Positions 17,601 to 25,612 of a stretch of 39,983 bases of DNA are shown here, in pieces. The notes under the pieces were generated by a model, which did no database searches, was not told where the DNA came from, and saw only the letters and a list, made by a program, of their open reading frames with translations. A program made the translations under genes and the position numbers. This DNA is from Balneolaceae bacterium. GTDB taxonomy: Bacteria > Bacteroidota > Rhodothermia > Balneolales > Balneolaceae. How positions within the stretch are numbered: the first letter of the stretch is position 1; each line of letters starts with the position of its first letter. The stretch is from NCBI GenBank assembly GCA_007131725.1, contig SLPZ01000155.1, positions 1 to 39,983 of the forward strand, in the 5' to 3' direction.

Positions 17601-17891
17601 ATGGGAATAAAAACACTGGACATAGAAAAGCTTGGAGAAGGCAGCAACAAATACGAAAAAATTGTTGTGCTTTCTAAAAGAGCCCGCCAAATTGCTGCTC
17701 AGGAAAAGCTTGAACTCGACGAGAAGCTCAAATATTTTGAAGGTTTCGAAGATGAAGACGAGTTCACCTTCAACGAGGAACAAGAGCGTATTTCCAAAGC
17801 TTTTGAAGAGCTTCCGCATGCTACCCAGCGATCTGTGGACGAACTGCTGGACGAAAAAATCACATTCCGATACCCGGATAAAGAATTATAA
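17601..17891 (+). CDS. rpoZ: RNA polymerase omega subunit
   Basis: This 96-residue protein helps fold and assemble the beta' subunit of RNA polymerase. The recognisable omega/Rpb6 core is NKYEKIVVLSKRARQIA (near residues 16-32), the helix that binds beta'. Position also supports the call, since omega lies between gmk and coaBC in many bacteria. The middle is unusually acidic (ELDEKLKYFEGFEDEDEF), a region absent in E. coli omega but common in Bacteroidota forms. It begins 6 bp after gmk and ends 2 bp before coaBC. Without the context the call would be less certain because the sequence is short and divergent. Confidence 0.85.
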   Translation: MGIKTLDIEKLGEGSNKYEKIVVLSKRARQIAAQEKLELDEKLKYFEGFEDEDEFTFNEEQERISKAFEELPHATQRSVDELLDEKITFRYPDKEL

Positions 17892-17893
17892 CT

Positions 17894-19090
17894 ATGATTG
17901 CCGGTAAACGCATTTTACTGGGCGTTACCGGTGGAATTGCTGCTTATAAAGCGGCATATCTGCTTCGTGAATTCCAAAAATCGGGGGCCAGTGTTCGGGT
18001 TATCATGACGCCGTCAGCCACCCGGTTTATCGGAATTGAAACATTCTCATCTTTAAGCCGCCACGAAGTTGCCGTAGAAGTTTTTAACCAGCAAGCTCCC
18101 GGCGATAGCTGGACCAAGCACATCCAATGGGGCGACTGGGCAGATATTTTTGTAATTGCTCCCTGTACGGCAAACACTCTCGCCAAAATAGTGCACGGAG
18201 AGTCTGACAATATGCTTACATCCACGGTTCTTGCAGCCCGATGCCCGATTTTGCTTTGCCCAACCATGGATGGAGAAATGTATGAAAGCCCTGCAGTTGC
18301 TGAAAACCTTCAGAAAGCCAGAGACCTCGGATTTTACGTGCTTGAACCCGAAAGCGGTTATCTTGCCAGCGGGCTTGAAGCAGCAGGCCGGCTACCGAAA
18401 TCTGAGAATATTCTGGAAGAGTCTTCAAAAATCATCGACAAACATGCCATTCAGGGGCCGCTGACCGGAAAGCAGGTTCTCGTTACTGCGGGCCCTACCC
18501 GCGAATTTTTTGATCCGGTACGGTTTATCTCAAACCCGAGTACTGGAAAAATGGGTATCGCCATGGCCGATGCTGCCAGGTTATTAGGCGGCAATGTTGC
18601 ACTACTCCATGGCCCCGTAACGGCTGAGATTCCTGACAGGCTTAACACCGAATCATTCGTCTCGGCAGATGAACTTTTTGAAAAGGTAAAATCACGACTG
18701 GATGCCGATGTGGTTATTATGGCGGCGGCTGTATCCGATTTCAAAGCTGCAAAAACCAATTCACAAAAAGTAAAAAAGAAGAATGCCTCCCTTACTCTTG
18801 AAATGAGCCCAAACCCGGACATCCTGGAATGGCTGGGAGAGCAAAAAAAGCCCGGACAGATTTTGATCGGGTTTGCAATGGAGACCGAAGATCTCATAAA
18901 AAATGCTAAGTCGAAACTGGATCAAAAAAACCTGGACTGGATTTGTGCTAATTCCCTGAGCGAGGGCGGCGCCGGTTTCGGTTCCGATACCAACAAAATT
19001 ACCCTCTTGGGCAAAAATTTCGAAGAATCCTTCACAGGCACCAAGCAGGAAGTGGCAAATCAGATATTAGAAAAGATTTTTCCTGAATAG
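17894..19090 (+). CDS. coaBC: Phosphopantothenoylcysteine synthetase/decarboxylase (CoaBC)
   Basis: This 398-residue bifunctional enzyme joins 4'-phosphopantothenate to cysteine using CTP and then decarboxylates the product to 4'-phosphopantetheine. The N-terminal FMN-binding CoaC domain (about 1-185) begins GVTGGIAAYKAAYLLREF, has the active-site histidine in KHIQWGDWAD, and a PTMDGEM substrate clamp in which the usual Asn is Asp. The C-terminal CoaB domain (about 190-395) has GPTREFFDPVRFISNPSTGKMG, AAAVSDF and a lysine-rich KVKKKN loop. It is last in yicC-gmk-rpoZ-coaBC. With coaX at 4522 it covers the first three steps of CoA synthesis in this window. Confidence 0.95.
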   Translation: MIAGKRILLGVTGGIAAYKAAYLLREFQKSGASVRVIMTPSATRFIGIETFSSLSRHEVAVEVFNQQAPGDSWTKHIQWGDWADIFVIAPCTANTLAKIVHGESDNMLTSTVLAARCPILLCPTMDGEMYESPAVAENLQKARDLGFYVLEPESGYLASGLEAAGRLPKSENILEESSKIIDKHAIQGPLTGKQVLVTAGPTREFFDPVRFISNPSTGKMGIAMADAARLLGGNVALLHGPVTAEIPDRLNTESFVSADELFEKVKSRLDADVVIMAAAVSDFKAAKTNSQKVKKKNASLTLEMSPNPDILEWLGEQKKPGQILIGFAMETEDLIKNAKSKLDQKNLDWICANSLSEGGAGFGSDTNKITLLGKNFEESFTGTKQEVANQILEKIFPE

Positions 19091-19096
19091 GGCTAC

Positions 19097-19762
19097 TCAC
19101 CCGTAAATCCGTTTCATGTCCGGCAATTCGGTGCAATAATAATGCACCCATATATAGATATGATTAAACCCTGCAAGTAAAAGAGCTGCTTTCGATTCAA
19201 AGAAAATGGCAATCAGCCAAAAAATCAAAAAACCGAAAATATACATTCCGTTGTCGGTGTATTTAAAAATTCCCTCTTTTACAAGCGGCAGCTTACGATA
19301 TTCAGCAAAAAAATGATCGGCGCCTGCTGCTCTTTTGAATCCGAAATATCGAATCACAGAATAGAACAGCCAGATCACCAGAATTGTGAACAGAACTACA
19401 AGCGGCCATTTGATTCCATCCTGAATTGTGATGGTGCCACGATTTGATATGGCTGTAAAAATCATAAACAACAAGCGCGTAAAAATCAGAATAAAAAAGA
19501 TTACGAGATAAGCCGCGAAACCCGATTGCGGAAATGTATTTGTCACCCACTTTGTTGAAAGCTGAAGCCGCCATGCTGCCCATACAAACAGTTGGTGAAA
19601 AATGGCGACAAATACCGCAAGCCAAAACCAGGTGCTTGATTCGACTCCCCAGAGCCGGCCTGCACTAAATCCTGCATCTGATTGCAAGATGATGAAGCAT
19701 AAACCTGTGAGAGCCATAACAGCCAAAAAATGCCATCCCTGTTTTTCGGTTATGTCATTCAT
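19097..19762 (-). CDS. Membrane protein resembling phospholipid/isoprenylcysteine methyltransferases
   Basis: This 221-residue integral membrane protein has about six hydrophobic helices, starting near residues 12, 45, 80, 117, 170 and 188. The C-terminal third (LVKEGIFKYTDNGMYIFGF, then a hydrophobic helix and YIWVHYYCTELPDMKRIYG) resembles the bacterial PEMT/ICMT-like methyltransferase fold. In that fold the segment between the last two helices and the E/D-rich tail form the S-adenosylmethionine pocket. The usual GPYxxxRHPxY motif is replaced by GIFKYTDNGMY, so methyl transfer is not assured. Its stop codon is only 6 bp from that of the convergent coaBC gene. Confidence 0.6.
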   Translation of the reverse strand: MNDITEKQGWHFLAVMALTGLCFIILQSDAGFSAGRLWGVESSTWFWLAVFVAIFHQLFVWAAWRLQLSTKWVTNTFPQSGFAAYLVIFFILIFTRLLFMIFTAISNRGTITIQDGIKWPLVVLFTILVIWLFYSVIRYFGFKRAAGADHFFAEYRKLPLVKEGIFKYTDNGMYIFGFLIFWLIAIFFESKAALLLAGFNHIYIWVHYYCTELPDMKRIYG

Positions 19763-19899
19763 TTAGCCTCGTTTTATGATTATTCTGCCTTATCCTGCTT
19801 TCCGAGTTTATTCCTTAACCTTAGTTCGAGATAATAATTAGGAAAAAGTCGCCGAGGCTGTCAAAAAAGGGCGTGAAGTTGTGAAAACAAAATCAATAT

Positions 19900-19992
19900 C
19901 GTCATGCCGGATCATGATCTCCCGAAAGGGACAGGCTGGCATCTCCTGCCTATATCAACGGCTGGAGATTCCACATCAGATGCGGGATGACG
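19900..19992. repeat. 93-bp imperfect palindromic intergenic element (CGTCAT...ATGACG)
   Basis: The ends CGTCATGCCGGATC (19900-19913) and GATGCGGGATGACG (19979-19992) are inverted repeats with 12 of 14 matches. An inner pair, GGCATCTCC (19938-19946) and GGAGATTCC (19974-19982 region), extends the structure. Elements with CGTCAT/ATGACG ends and inner CTCC/GGAG pairs are widespread intergenic palindromes in bacterial genomes. A T run (19995-20000) follows on the plus strand. No coding potential is seen. Confidence 0.6.
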
Positions 19993-20037
19993 TCCTTTTT
20001 GAACTACAACACCTTTATATCACCAAATTCAACGATT

Positions 20038-21585
20038 TTATCTCGAACTCAAGTTCCTTAAATAGTGTGAAGCGTTTGCCACCGCAATCACGATAAACCC
20101 GCCGACAGCCGTGTATAACGGCCAGGCAATCACCAGCGGATCTCCCGGTAGGTATTGTTGCAGTACACCTTCAACCATGAAAAGTAATGCAATCAGCCCG
20201 CTGAAAAATCCAATCATGGCGTCGGTTTTGTCGGGTTTTTTGAACAATCGGCCAAGCAGAAAGATACCCAGAAGCCCACCGTACGTATATGAAGCTATTC
20301 CAAGGCCAAGTTCCACAATAGCGGGACGTTCATCTCCGCTGAGCTGAAGCCAGGTGAAGAGAAATGCAGATCCGGTGAGAACAATACCCCATCCGATGGT
20401 GACCATCCGGGAAACCCAGAGCTCTTTAGCATCATCCCATTTGGAGGATGACATGATCGGTTTGATCAGATCGTAGGTTGTTGATGAGGCAAGTGCATTT
20501 AATGAGGAGCTGAGGCTGCTCATGGCTGCGGCAAACAGAGCGGCTACAATTAGTCCGGCAACACCAACCGGCATGTGATCTACAATAAACCGGGCAAATA
20601 CCTCATCTGTTGTAGCCAGGCCAAGCTCCTCCGGGCTCAAACCGCCATAAAAAACGTATAAAATCAGGCCAATAAAAAGAAACAGGCCAAACTGCATACT
20701 TGCAACAATGCCGCTCCAGATCAACGCTTTTTGGCTGGATCTGAGATTACCTGTAGCCAGAAGCCTCTGAACGATCAACTGATCGGTGCCGTGGGAGGCA
20801 ATCGAAAAAACTGCACCGCCAAAAACCGCCACCCAGAACACGTAAGGGTCGGCCAGAAATGCAGACCAGCTCAGATCGCCTCCAAAATTAAACAACGCAA
20901 ATTTACCCTCTTCACTCAGTGATGCAAAAGCCTGTGTTGCAGTAACATCCAGTTTTCCGAACAGAAGGCCCAGGGCAAAAAGCGCTCCGCCGATATAAAC
21001 CACCATCTGAACCACATCCATCCAGATCACAGCTTTGATACCGCCCAGGAATGTGTAGATCAAAGTTATGACGGCAATTACGGTAATGGCCATCAGGTAA
21101 ACTTCGGCATCACTCCATTCATCAAACACGCCGGCAAAACGGAAAATAATGGCCAGCGGAATGGCTGTGGCAAACAGGCGAACACCATCAGCCAAAAGCC
21201 GTGTAATGATAAATGTAGAACTAGCAACTTTCCTCAAACCGTGCCCAAAGCGCTGTTCGAGATACTCGTAAGCGGTGCTAAGTTCACCCTGGACATAAGC
21301 GGGCAAAAACCAGACGGCCACGATAATCCGCCCGAGAATGTACCCGAAGGTGAGCTGCAAAAAAGTCAAGCTGCCGCCATAAGCAACTGCGGGTATGCTG
21401 ATGAACGTAAGGGTGCTGGTTTCAGTGGCAACCACCGAAAAAAGGATTGCCCACCAGGGCATTTCACGTCCGCCAAGAAAGTAATCAGTTGTAGATTTTT
21501 GTGTACCGGCCGACCAAATGCCGAAAACGGCAACCGCTGCCAGGTATAAAACAATGACTATCCCGTCAATCAGAGTAAAGCCCAT
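20038..21585 (-). CDS. Sodium:solute symporter (SSS family)
   Basis: This 515-residue inner-membrane transporter uses the sodium gradient to import a solute. About 13-14 hydrophobic helices can be counted. The N-terminal region DYFLGGREMPWWAILFSVVATETSTLTFISIPAVAYGG is the family hallmark, with the unwound first helix that binds sodium and substrate. The serine-rich stretch AMSSLSSSLNALASSTTYDL, near residue 350, carries the second sodium-site residues. The branch resembles symporters annotated for sialic acid, glucose or other sugars in Bacteroidota, but the substrate cannot be set from sequence. It is a single gene flanked on both sides by palindromic elements. Confidence 0.88.
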   Translation of the reverse strand: MGFTLIDGIVIVLYLAAVAVFGIWSAGTQKSTTDYFLGGREMPWWAILFSVVATETSTLTFISIPAVAYGGSLTFLQLTFGYILGRIIVAVWFLPAYVQGELSTAYEYLEQRFGHGLRKVASSTFIITRLLADGVRLFATAIPLAIIFRFAGVFDEWSDAEVYLMAITVIAVITLIYTFLGGIKAVIWMDVVQMVVYIGGALFALGLLFGKLDVTATQAFASLSEEGKFALFNFGGDLSWSAFLADPYVFWVAVFGGAVFSIASHGTDQLIVQRLLATGNLRSSQKALIWSGIVASMQFGLFLFIGLILYVFYGGLSPEELGLATTDEVFARFIVDHMPVGVAGLIVAALFAAAMSSLSSSLNALASSTTYDLIKPIMSSSKWDDAKELWVSRMVTIGWGIVLTGSAFLFTWLQLSGDERPAIVELGLGIASYTYGGLLGIFLLGRLFKKPDKTDAMIGFFSGLIALLFMVEGVLQQYLPGDPLVIAWPLYTAVGGFIVIAVANASHYLRNLSSR

Positions 21586-21691
21586 TTAATGCGTCTGTTT
21601 GGTTAGTGTATGATGTAGTAAGAAAATGAATTCGGGAATTGATTCAAAAGGATATTGAAAGAGTTATGTAAAAGTGAGAAGTGATTGAAGT

Positions 21692-21864
21692 AATGGCGCA
21701 AACGTCCCGTTTGTGCCAACTGTTTCCGGCAACATCCAGATTGTGCTACGTTCTTGCCGGGCACCGAGGAACAGGCGGTATATTACAGCTTCACTGAAAT
21801 ATCGATCTCGAAAATTGATGTAACGTGATGGTATTGATGGCACAAACGGGACGTTTGCGCCATT
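21692..21864. repeat. 173-bp element bounded by a palindrome and its exact reverse complement
   Basis: The left end, AATGGCGCAAACG...CGTTTGTGCC (21692-21717), and the right end, GGCACAAACG...CGTTTGCGCCATT (21839-21864), are exact 26-bp inverted repeats. Each end is itself a near-perfect palindrome centred on TCC or GGA. The 121-bp inside has no gene I can support, although the minus strand is open across it. The form is that of a REP-doublet or a small non-autonomous mobile element. It fills most of the 350-bp gap between rdgB and the symporter. Confidence 0.7.
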
Positions 21865-21935
21865 CATAGCTTGTGGAAGTGTCAATAACGCCACACGCCT
21901 GGTGCTAAGCGCAAAGCTTTTTGACTTTTGCCTTT

Positions 21936-22520
21936 TCACTTCAAAAACTTAATAAATTCCTGCAATGCCAACCCGCGGTGGCTGATGAGATTTTTTTCTT
22001 TTGGAGAAAGCTCTGCAAATGTTTTATCAAATCCTTTGGGCGCAAAAATTGGATCGTATCCGAAGCCTTTACTTCCCCGGGGTTCATGAATAATTTCTCC
22101 CTTGCAAATTCCTTCAAACAACTTTTCCAGTTCACCATCAACAAAAGCAATCACCGTTCTGAACTGAGCTTCACGATTGGCCTCTCCTTCCATTTCCTTC
22201 AGCAATTTTTCCACATTCTGCCGATAGGTTACCCCTTCGCCTGCGTACCGGGCCGACCAAACCCCGGGTGCACCATTCAGTGCATCCACTTCGAGGCCTG
22301 TATCATCCGCCAAAGATGGTAAGCCAGTTTCCTGGTTCCAGAAACGTGCTTTTTTAAGAGCATTGCCTTCAAGTGTGAGCTGATCTTCCTCAACATCCTC
22401 CCGTTCGGGAAAGTCCCGCGTCGTTTTTAAATTAATTCCGAGCGATTTTAAAATCTGCTCCAGCTCTTCAATTTTGTGAGGATTGGCAGAGGCCAGAAAA
22501 AGTGTAGTTTGAAACTGCAT
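21936..22520 (-). CDS. rdgB: dITP/XTP pyrophosphatase (RdgB/HAM1)
   Basis: This 194-residue enzyme hydrolyses ITP, dITP and XTP to monophosphates, keeping deaminated purines out of nucleic acids. It has the HAM1 family pattern: N-terminal LASANPHKIEELEQIL (residues 8-23), the catalytic and metal-binding segment SLADDTGLEVDALNGAPGVWSARYAGEG (about 70-97) and the C-terminal GSKGFGYDPIFAPKG and LSHRG-like ISHRGLAL segments. The length is normal. The minus-strand gene ends just before the 173-bp palindromic element. Confidence 0.94.
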   Translation of the reverse strand: MQFQTTLFLASANPHKIEELEQILKSLGINLKTTRDFPEREDVEEDQLTLEGNALKKARFWNQETGLPSLADDTGLEVDALNGAPGVWSARYAGEGVTYRQNVEKLLKEMEGEANREAQFRTVIAFVDGELEKLFEGICKGEIIHEPRGSKGFGYDPIFAPKGFDKTFAELSPKEKNLISHRGLALQEFIKFLK

Positions 22521-22942
22521 TTTTGAAATATTCTTCGATTTAACTGTTGACTGATTTTTGACAAGATATGAATTGTTTTTGCACCTATCCTGAATTGCGA
22601 GATGTCTTTTACACTGTGATGCTCTTAGTGTAAAGAAAAGTCCAAGTTGAGTGGCCTTGCATGGCCCACCTACAGGCTCGTTTAATAAGACCCTGCAGAG
22701 TTGTTAGAATTATTGTTGCTAAAAAAGATATTCAGACAAAGTTATTTGAAATATTTTGAAAATCTGTTTGCATTATTCCAATTAAAACTTGCATTTTGAG
22801 GGGTATAACTCGAAAAAAAGAAGAATCGGAATAAAAAATTCAACTACCCATTCCGAATACCGTTCTTCGGGCTTGTAATTGTAATTAAAAGCATAAACTA
22901 CCATATGTTTTTAAAAAAATAATAATGGAGGACAATTAAATA
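22521..22942. other. 422-bp intergenic region between divergent rdgB and glucokinase genes
   Basis: No gene is supported here. The region is A/T-rich in its right half. It has an 8-bp hairpin TTTACACT/AGTGTAAA (22608-22615 with 22627-22634). In front of the glucokinase start there is a good ribosome-binding site, GGAGG at 22927-22931. An ATG at 22925 opens a four-codon reading frame (ATGGAGGACAATTAA) that ends a few bases before the real start at 22943; its role, if any, is unknown. Promoters for both flanking genes must lie here, but none stands out. Confidence 0.5.
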
Positions 22943-23902
22943 ATGAAAGAGTATGTAATAGGAATCGATATAGGTGGTACATTTACTAAAACCGGTTTCG
23001 TTGATCGTGAAGGCAACATCTACTGTGAAGCTTCTTCTCCAACCGATCCATTTGACAAGGTGGAAGATTATATCGCTAATCTGGTGAAAGAGCTGAAAGA
23101 AGCAGAGAAAAAATTGGAAGAACCATATAAAATTCTTGGAATCGGAGTAGGGGCGCCAAACGGGAACTACCACAAAGGTACAATAGAGCAGGCTACAAAT
23201 CTGAAATGGCAGGGTATCGTCCCCTTTGCTGAAAAATTACAAAAACATTATGACCTGCCCGTAAAACTGACTAATGATGCCAACGCTGCCGCACTCGGAG
23301 AAAAAGTGTATGGAGGCGCAAAATACAAGAATGATTTTGTGATGATAACACTTGGCACCGGCCTTGGAAGCGGTATCGTTGTTAACGGCGACCTGGTTTA
23401 CGGCCACGATGGATTTGCAGGTGAGCAAGGTCATGTGAATGTGATTGAGGGCGGAAGACAGTGTGGCTGTGGCAACCTCGGCTGCCTGGAGACTTATGCT
23501 TCAGCACCGGGCATTAAACGAACCGTTTTTGAACTGCTTGCCAAAGACACAAAAGGCTCTGACCTGGTAAACTATACGTTTGATCAGCTCGACTCTGAAA
23601 TCATTTTCAATGCTGCTGAAAAAGACGACCCCATAGCATTAGAAGCTTTTGAAATTACCGGTAAAATTCTTGGCAAGCATCTTGCCGATACCGTTGCGCT
23701 TTTCAGTCCATCAGCTATTTTCTTGTTTGGCGGCCTGGCAAGAGCCGGGGATTATATCATAAAGCCAACCAAAAAATGGATGGAGCACTTTGTCATGAGA
23801 CTTTTCAAAGACAAAGTGAAAGTGGTTCCTTCACAATTGATGGGTAAAAATGTTGCCGTTCTCGGTGCCAGCGCCCTGATCTGGAATGAATTAGACAAGT
23901 AG
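22943..23902 (+). CDS. glk: ROK-family glucokinase
   Basis: This 319-residue sugar kinase most likely phosphorylates glucose with ATP, feeding glycolysis. ROK features are clear: the phosphate loop GIDIGGTFTKTG (residues 7-18), the catalytic aspartate D112 in LTNDANAAALGE, ITLGTGLGSGIVVNG, the sugar-binding E161-x-x-H164 motif in GEQGHVNV, and the zinc site CGCGNLGCLE (C174, C176, C181). It has no N-terminal helix-turn-helix domain, so it is a kinase, not a NagC-type repressor. The neighbouring gene at 24049 encodes a sugar permease, which supports a hexose-uptake pair. Mannose or another hexose is possible. Confidence 0.9.
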   Translation: MKEYVIGIDIGGTFTKTGFVDREGNIYCEASSPTDPFDKVEDYIANLVKELKEAEKKLEEPYKILGIGVGAPNGNYHKGTIEQATNLKWQGIVPFAEKLQKHYDLPVKLTNDANAAALGEKVYGGAKYKNDFVMITLGTGLGSGIVVNGDLVYGHDGFAGEQGHVNVIEGGRQCGCGNLGCLETYASAPGIKRTVFELLAKDTKGSDLVNYTFDQLDSEIIFNAAEKDDPIALEAFEITGKILGKHLADTVALFSPSAIFLFGGLARAGDYIIKPTKKWMEHFVMRLFKDKVKVVPSQLMGKNVAVLGASALIWNELDK

Positions 23903-24006
23903 GATCTTTCTATCAGCACTTTGTCTGACAAGCAAAATAAACTATAAACCTAAACTATTTTCTTTGCAATACTGCCCTATCGTGATGTCAGTGTTGTATT
24001 ACAATA

Positions 24007-24018
24007 GTTGTTAACAAC
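24007..24018 (+). promoter_or_regulatory. Perfect 12-bp palindrome GTTGTTAACAAC, candidate operator
   Basis: GTTGTTAACAAC equals its own reverse complement and lies 31 bp before the start of the sugar permease gene, where a transcription factor could act on initiation. The symmetry and TT..AA core are like the binding sites of LacI- or GntR-type sugar regulators, though no regulator gene is nearby. Operator function is inference. Confidence 0.45.
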
Positions 24019-24048
24019 ATGTAAGATTAACTAACCAAACATATAATT

Positions 24049-25494
24049 ATGTCAAACTTAGATAGCAAAACCTTACGCGTGGGAATGGTGTTCATTTCCA
24101 TCGTTTTCTTCATCTTCGGGTTTGTCACTACGTTTATTATTACACTAAGTGACCCCGTGATGGAAGCTTTTGACCTGAGTTACACCGAAGCTTTTTTGGT
24201 GAATTCAGCGTTTTTTATCTCTTATGCTTTATTTTCAATACCTTCCGGCTCAGTTGTTAAGAAAATCGGATACAAAAATTCAATCGTTGTTGGATTGCTG
24301 ATTTATGCCGTTGCAGGATTTTTATTTTATCCGGCCATTGGCCTTGAATCCTACATATTCTTTTTAGGAGCCATTTTTATTCTTTCAATTGGTACAGTAC
24401 TCCTGCAGACTGCTGCAAACCCGTATGTAACCGAGCTTGGTCCTGAAGAAACAGCTTCCGGCCGTCTGAACCTGACCCAGTCGCTGAACTCTATTGCCAC
24501 ATGGCTTGCACCGCTGTTTATTGTAGCACTCATCATTCCTGCCGAAGTTATCGATGGAGCTATGGAAGAAATGATGGAAGCTGCTGCTGTAACGCCCGAC
24601 GACCTATTGCTGCCTTTTTTGATTATCGGTGGTGTAACCTTGGTTATTGCAATTGCTGTCGCCTGGATCCGCCTGCCGGATCTAAGCCAGGAAGGAGTTG
24701 GTAATTACTCCAGTACTTTCAAATACCGCCACACCTTGCTGGGTGCGTTCGGTATTTTCTGCTACGTAGGCGCCGAAGTAAGTATCGGAACCTCGATTTC
24801 ATCATACATTGTACAACCTGATCTTGGCGGCGGCATCAGCCGTTCGCTGGCTATTCAGTTTGTTGGATTGTATTGGGCGGGCGCCATGATTGGCAGGCTC
24901 TTTGGAGCAATTGCCATGTCTGACATCAAGAACAAGCAAACTAAAACACTCATGGTGTTTGGTGTGCTTATATGGGCGTTCTTTGTTGCCATTTATACGC
25001 TTGACTGGAACCTGCAAATGGCTTCGATATTTCTCGGATTCGCTATTGCAAATTACTTGCTGATGCTGCTTGGTACAGGCCGTGCAAACCGTATTCTTGC
25101 AATATTTGCAGTAGTTGCAATGGTACTTGCAATTACCTCAATGCTGTCAACCGGCCGTCTTGCCCTCTGGACAATTGTAACCATTGGCTTGTTTAACTCA
25201 GTTATGTTCCCCAACATATTCACGCTTGCCGTTAAAGGATTGGATCGCAGCGAAGTCAGCCTTGCATCCGGTATCATTAACACGCTGATCGTTGGTGGTG
25301 CTGTTGTTCCGGTAATTATGGGAGCAGTAGCAGATATGTACAATATTGAGATTGCCTTTATCGTGCCCGTTGTATGTTATGCATACATCCTTTTCTATGC
25401 ATTGATTGGAAGCAATATCAAGCCGAAAGAAGGGGCTGTTGCTGCTGCACCGGCAACTTCCACTGGTGTAGATCCCGACCACAAAGATGTATAA
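24049..25494 (+). CDS. MFS sugar permease (FucP/GluP-like)
   Basis: This 481-residue inner-membrane protein has about 12 hydrophobic helices in two halves of six and fits the FHS (fucose-galactose-glucose:H+ symporter) family. Supporting features are the first helix with FIFGFVTTF, the SGSVVKKIGYKNSIVVG loop between helices 2 and 3, and QTAANPYVTELGPEETASGRLNLTQSLNS, which matches the conserved NPY segment and QSLNSIG-like motif of FucP and GluP. The second half has GLFNSVMFPNIFTLAVKGL, also a family hallmark. It lies 146 bp after the glucokinase gene on the same strand, so glucose or a related hexose is the likely cargo. Confidence 0.88.
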   Translation: MSNLDSKTLRVGMVFISIVFFIFGFVTTFIITLSDPVMEAFDLSYTEAFLVNSAFFISYALFSIPSGSVVKKIGYKNSIVVGLLIYAVAGFLFYPAIGLESYIFFLGAIFILSIGTVLLQTAANPYVTELGPEETASGRLNLTQSLNSIATWLAPLFIVALIIPAEVIDGAMEEMMEAAAVTPDDLLLPFLIIGGVTLVIAIAVAWIRLPDLSQEGVGNYSSTFKYRHTLLGAFGIFCYVGAEVSIGTSISSYIVQPDLGGGISRSLAIQFVGLYWAGAMIGRLFGAIAMSDIKNKQTKTLMVFGVLIWAFFVAIYTLDWNLQMASIFLGFAIANYLLMLLGTGRANRILAIFAVVAMVLAITSMLSTGRLALWTIVTIGLFNSVMFPNIFTLAVKGLDRSEVSLASGIINTLIVGGAVVPVIMGAVADMYNIEIAFIVPVVCYAYILFYALIGSNIKPKEGAVAAAPATSTGVDPDHKDV

Positions 25495-25517
25495 TATCGG
25501 GTAAATCAAAAAAATAA

Positions 25518-25595
25518 GGTGGTGATTTATGATATCGCCACCCATTAAATAAAAAAAGTCGCCACCCACGGTATTGTTTGGGTGGCGGCTTTTTT
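25518..25595. terminator. Tandem hairpins and bidirectional terminator between the sugar permease and ppc
   Basis: The main stem pairs GTCGCCACCCA (25558-25568) with TGGGTGGCGGC (25579-25589), 11 bp with one G-T pair, flanked by seven A residues on the left and six T on the right, so it can stop transcripts from both convergent genes. A first hairpin, GGTGGTGAT (25518-25526) with ATCGCCACC (25534-25542), precedes it. The decamer TCGCCACCCA occurs in both (25535-25544 and 25559-25568). Confidence 0.88.
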
Positions 25596-25612
25596 ATTTT
25601 TATCTGAAGACT

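Noticed and set aside
18240-18300. CoaC substrate-clamp motif PTMDGEM with Asp in place of the usual Asn, as a possible loss of activity
   Set aside because: To my knowledge Asp at this place is common in Bacteroidota CoaBC, and the other catalytic residues are intact.
21664-21939. Minus-strand open frame of 91 codons across the 173-bp element
   Set aside because: It reads through both palindromic ends and overlaps the end of rdgB; no start site and no recognisable protein.
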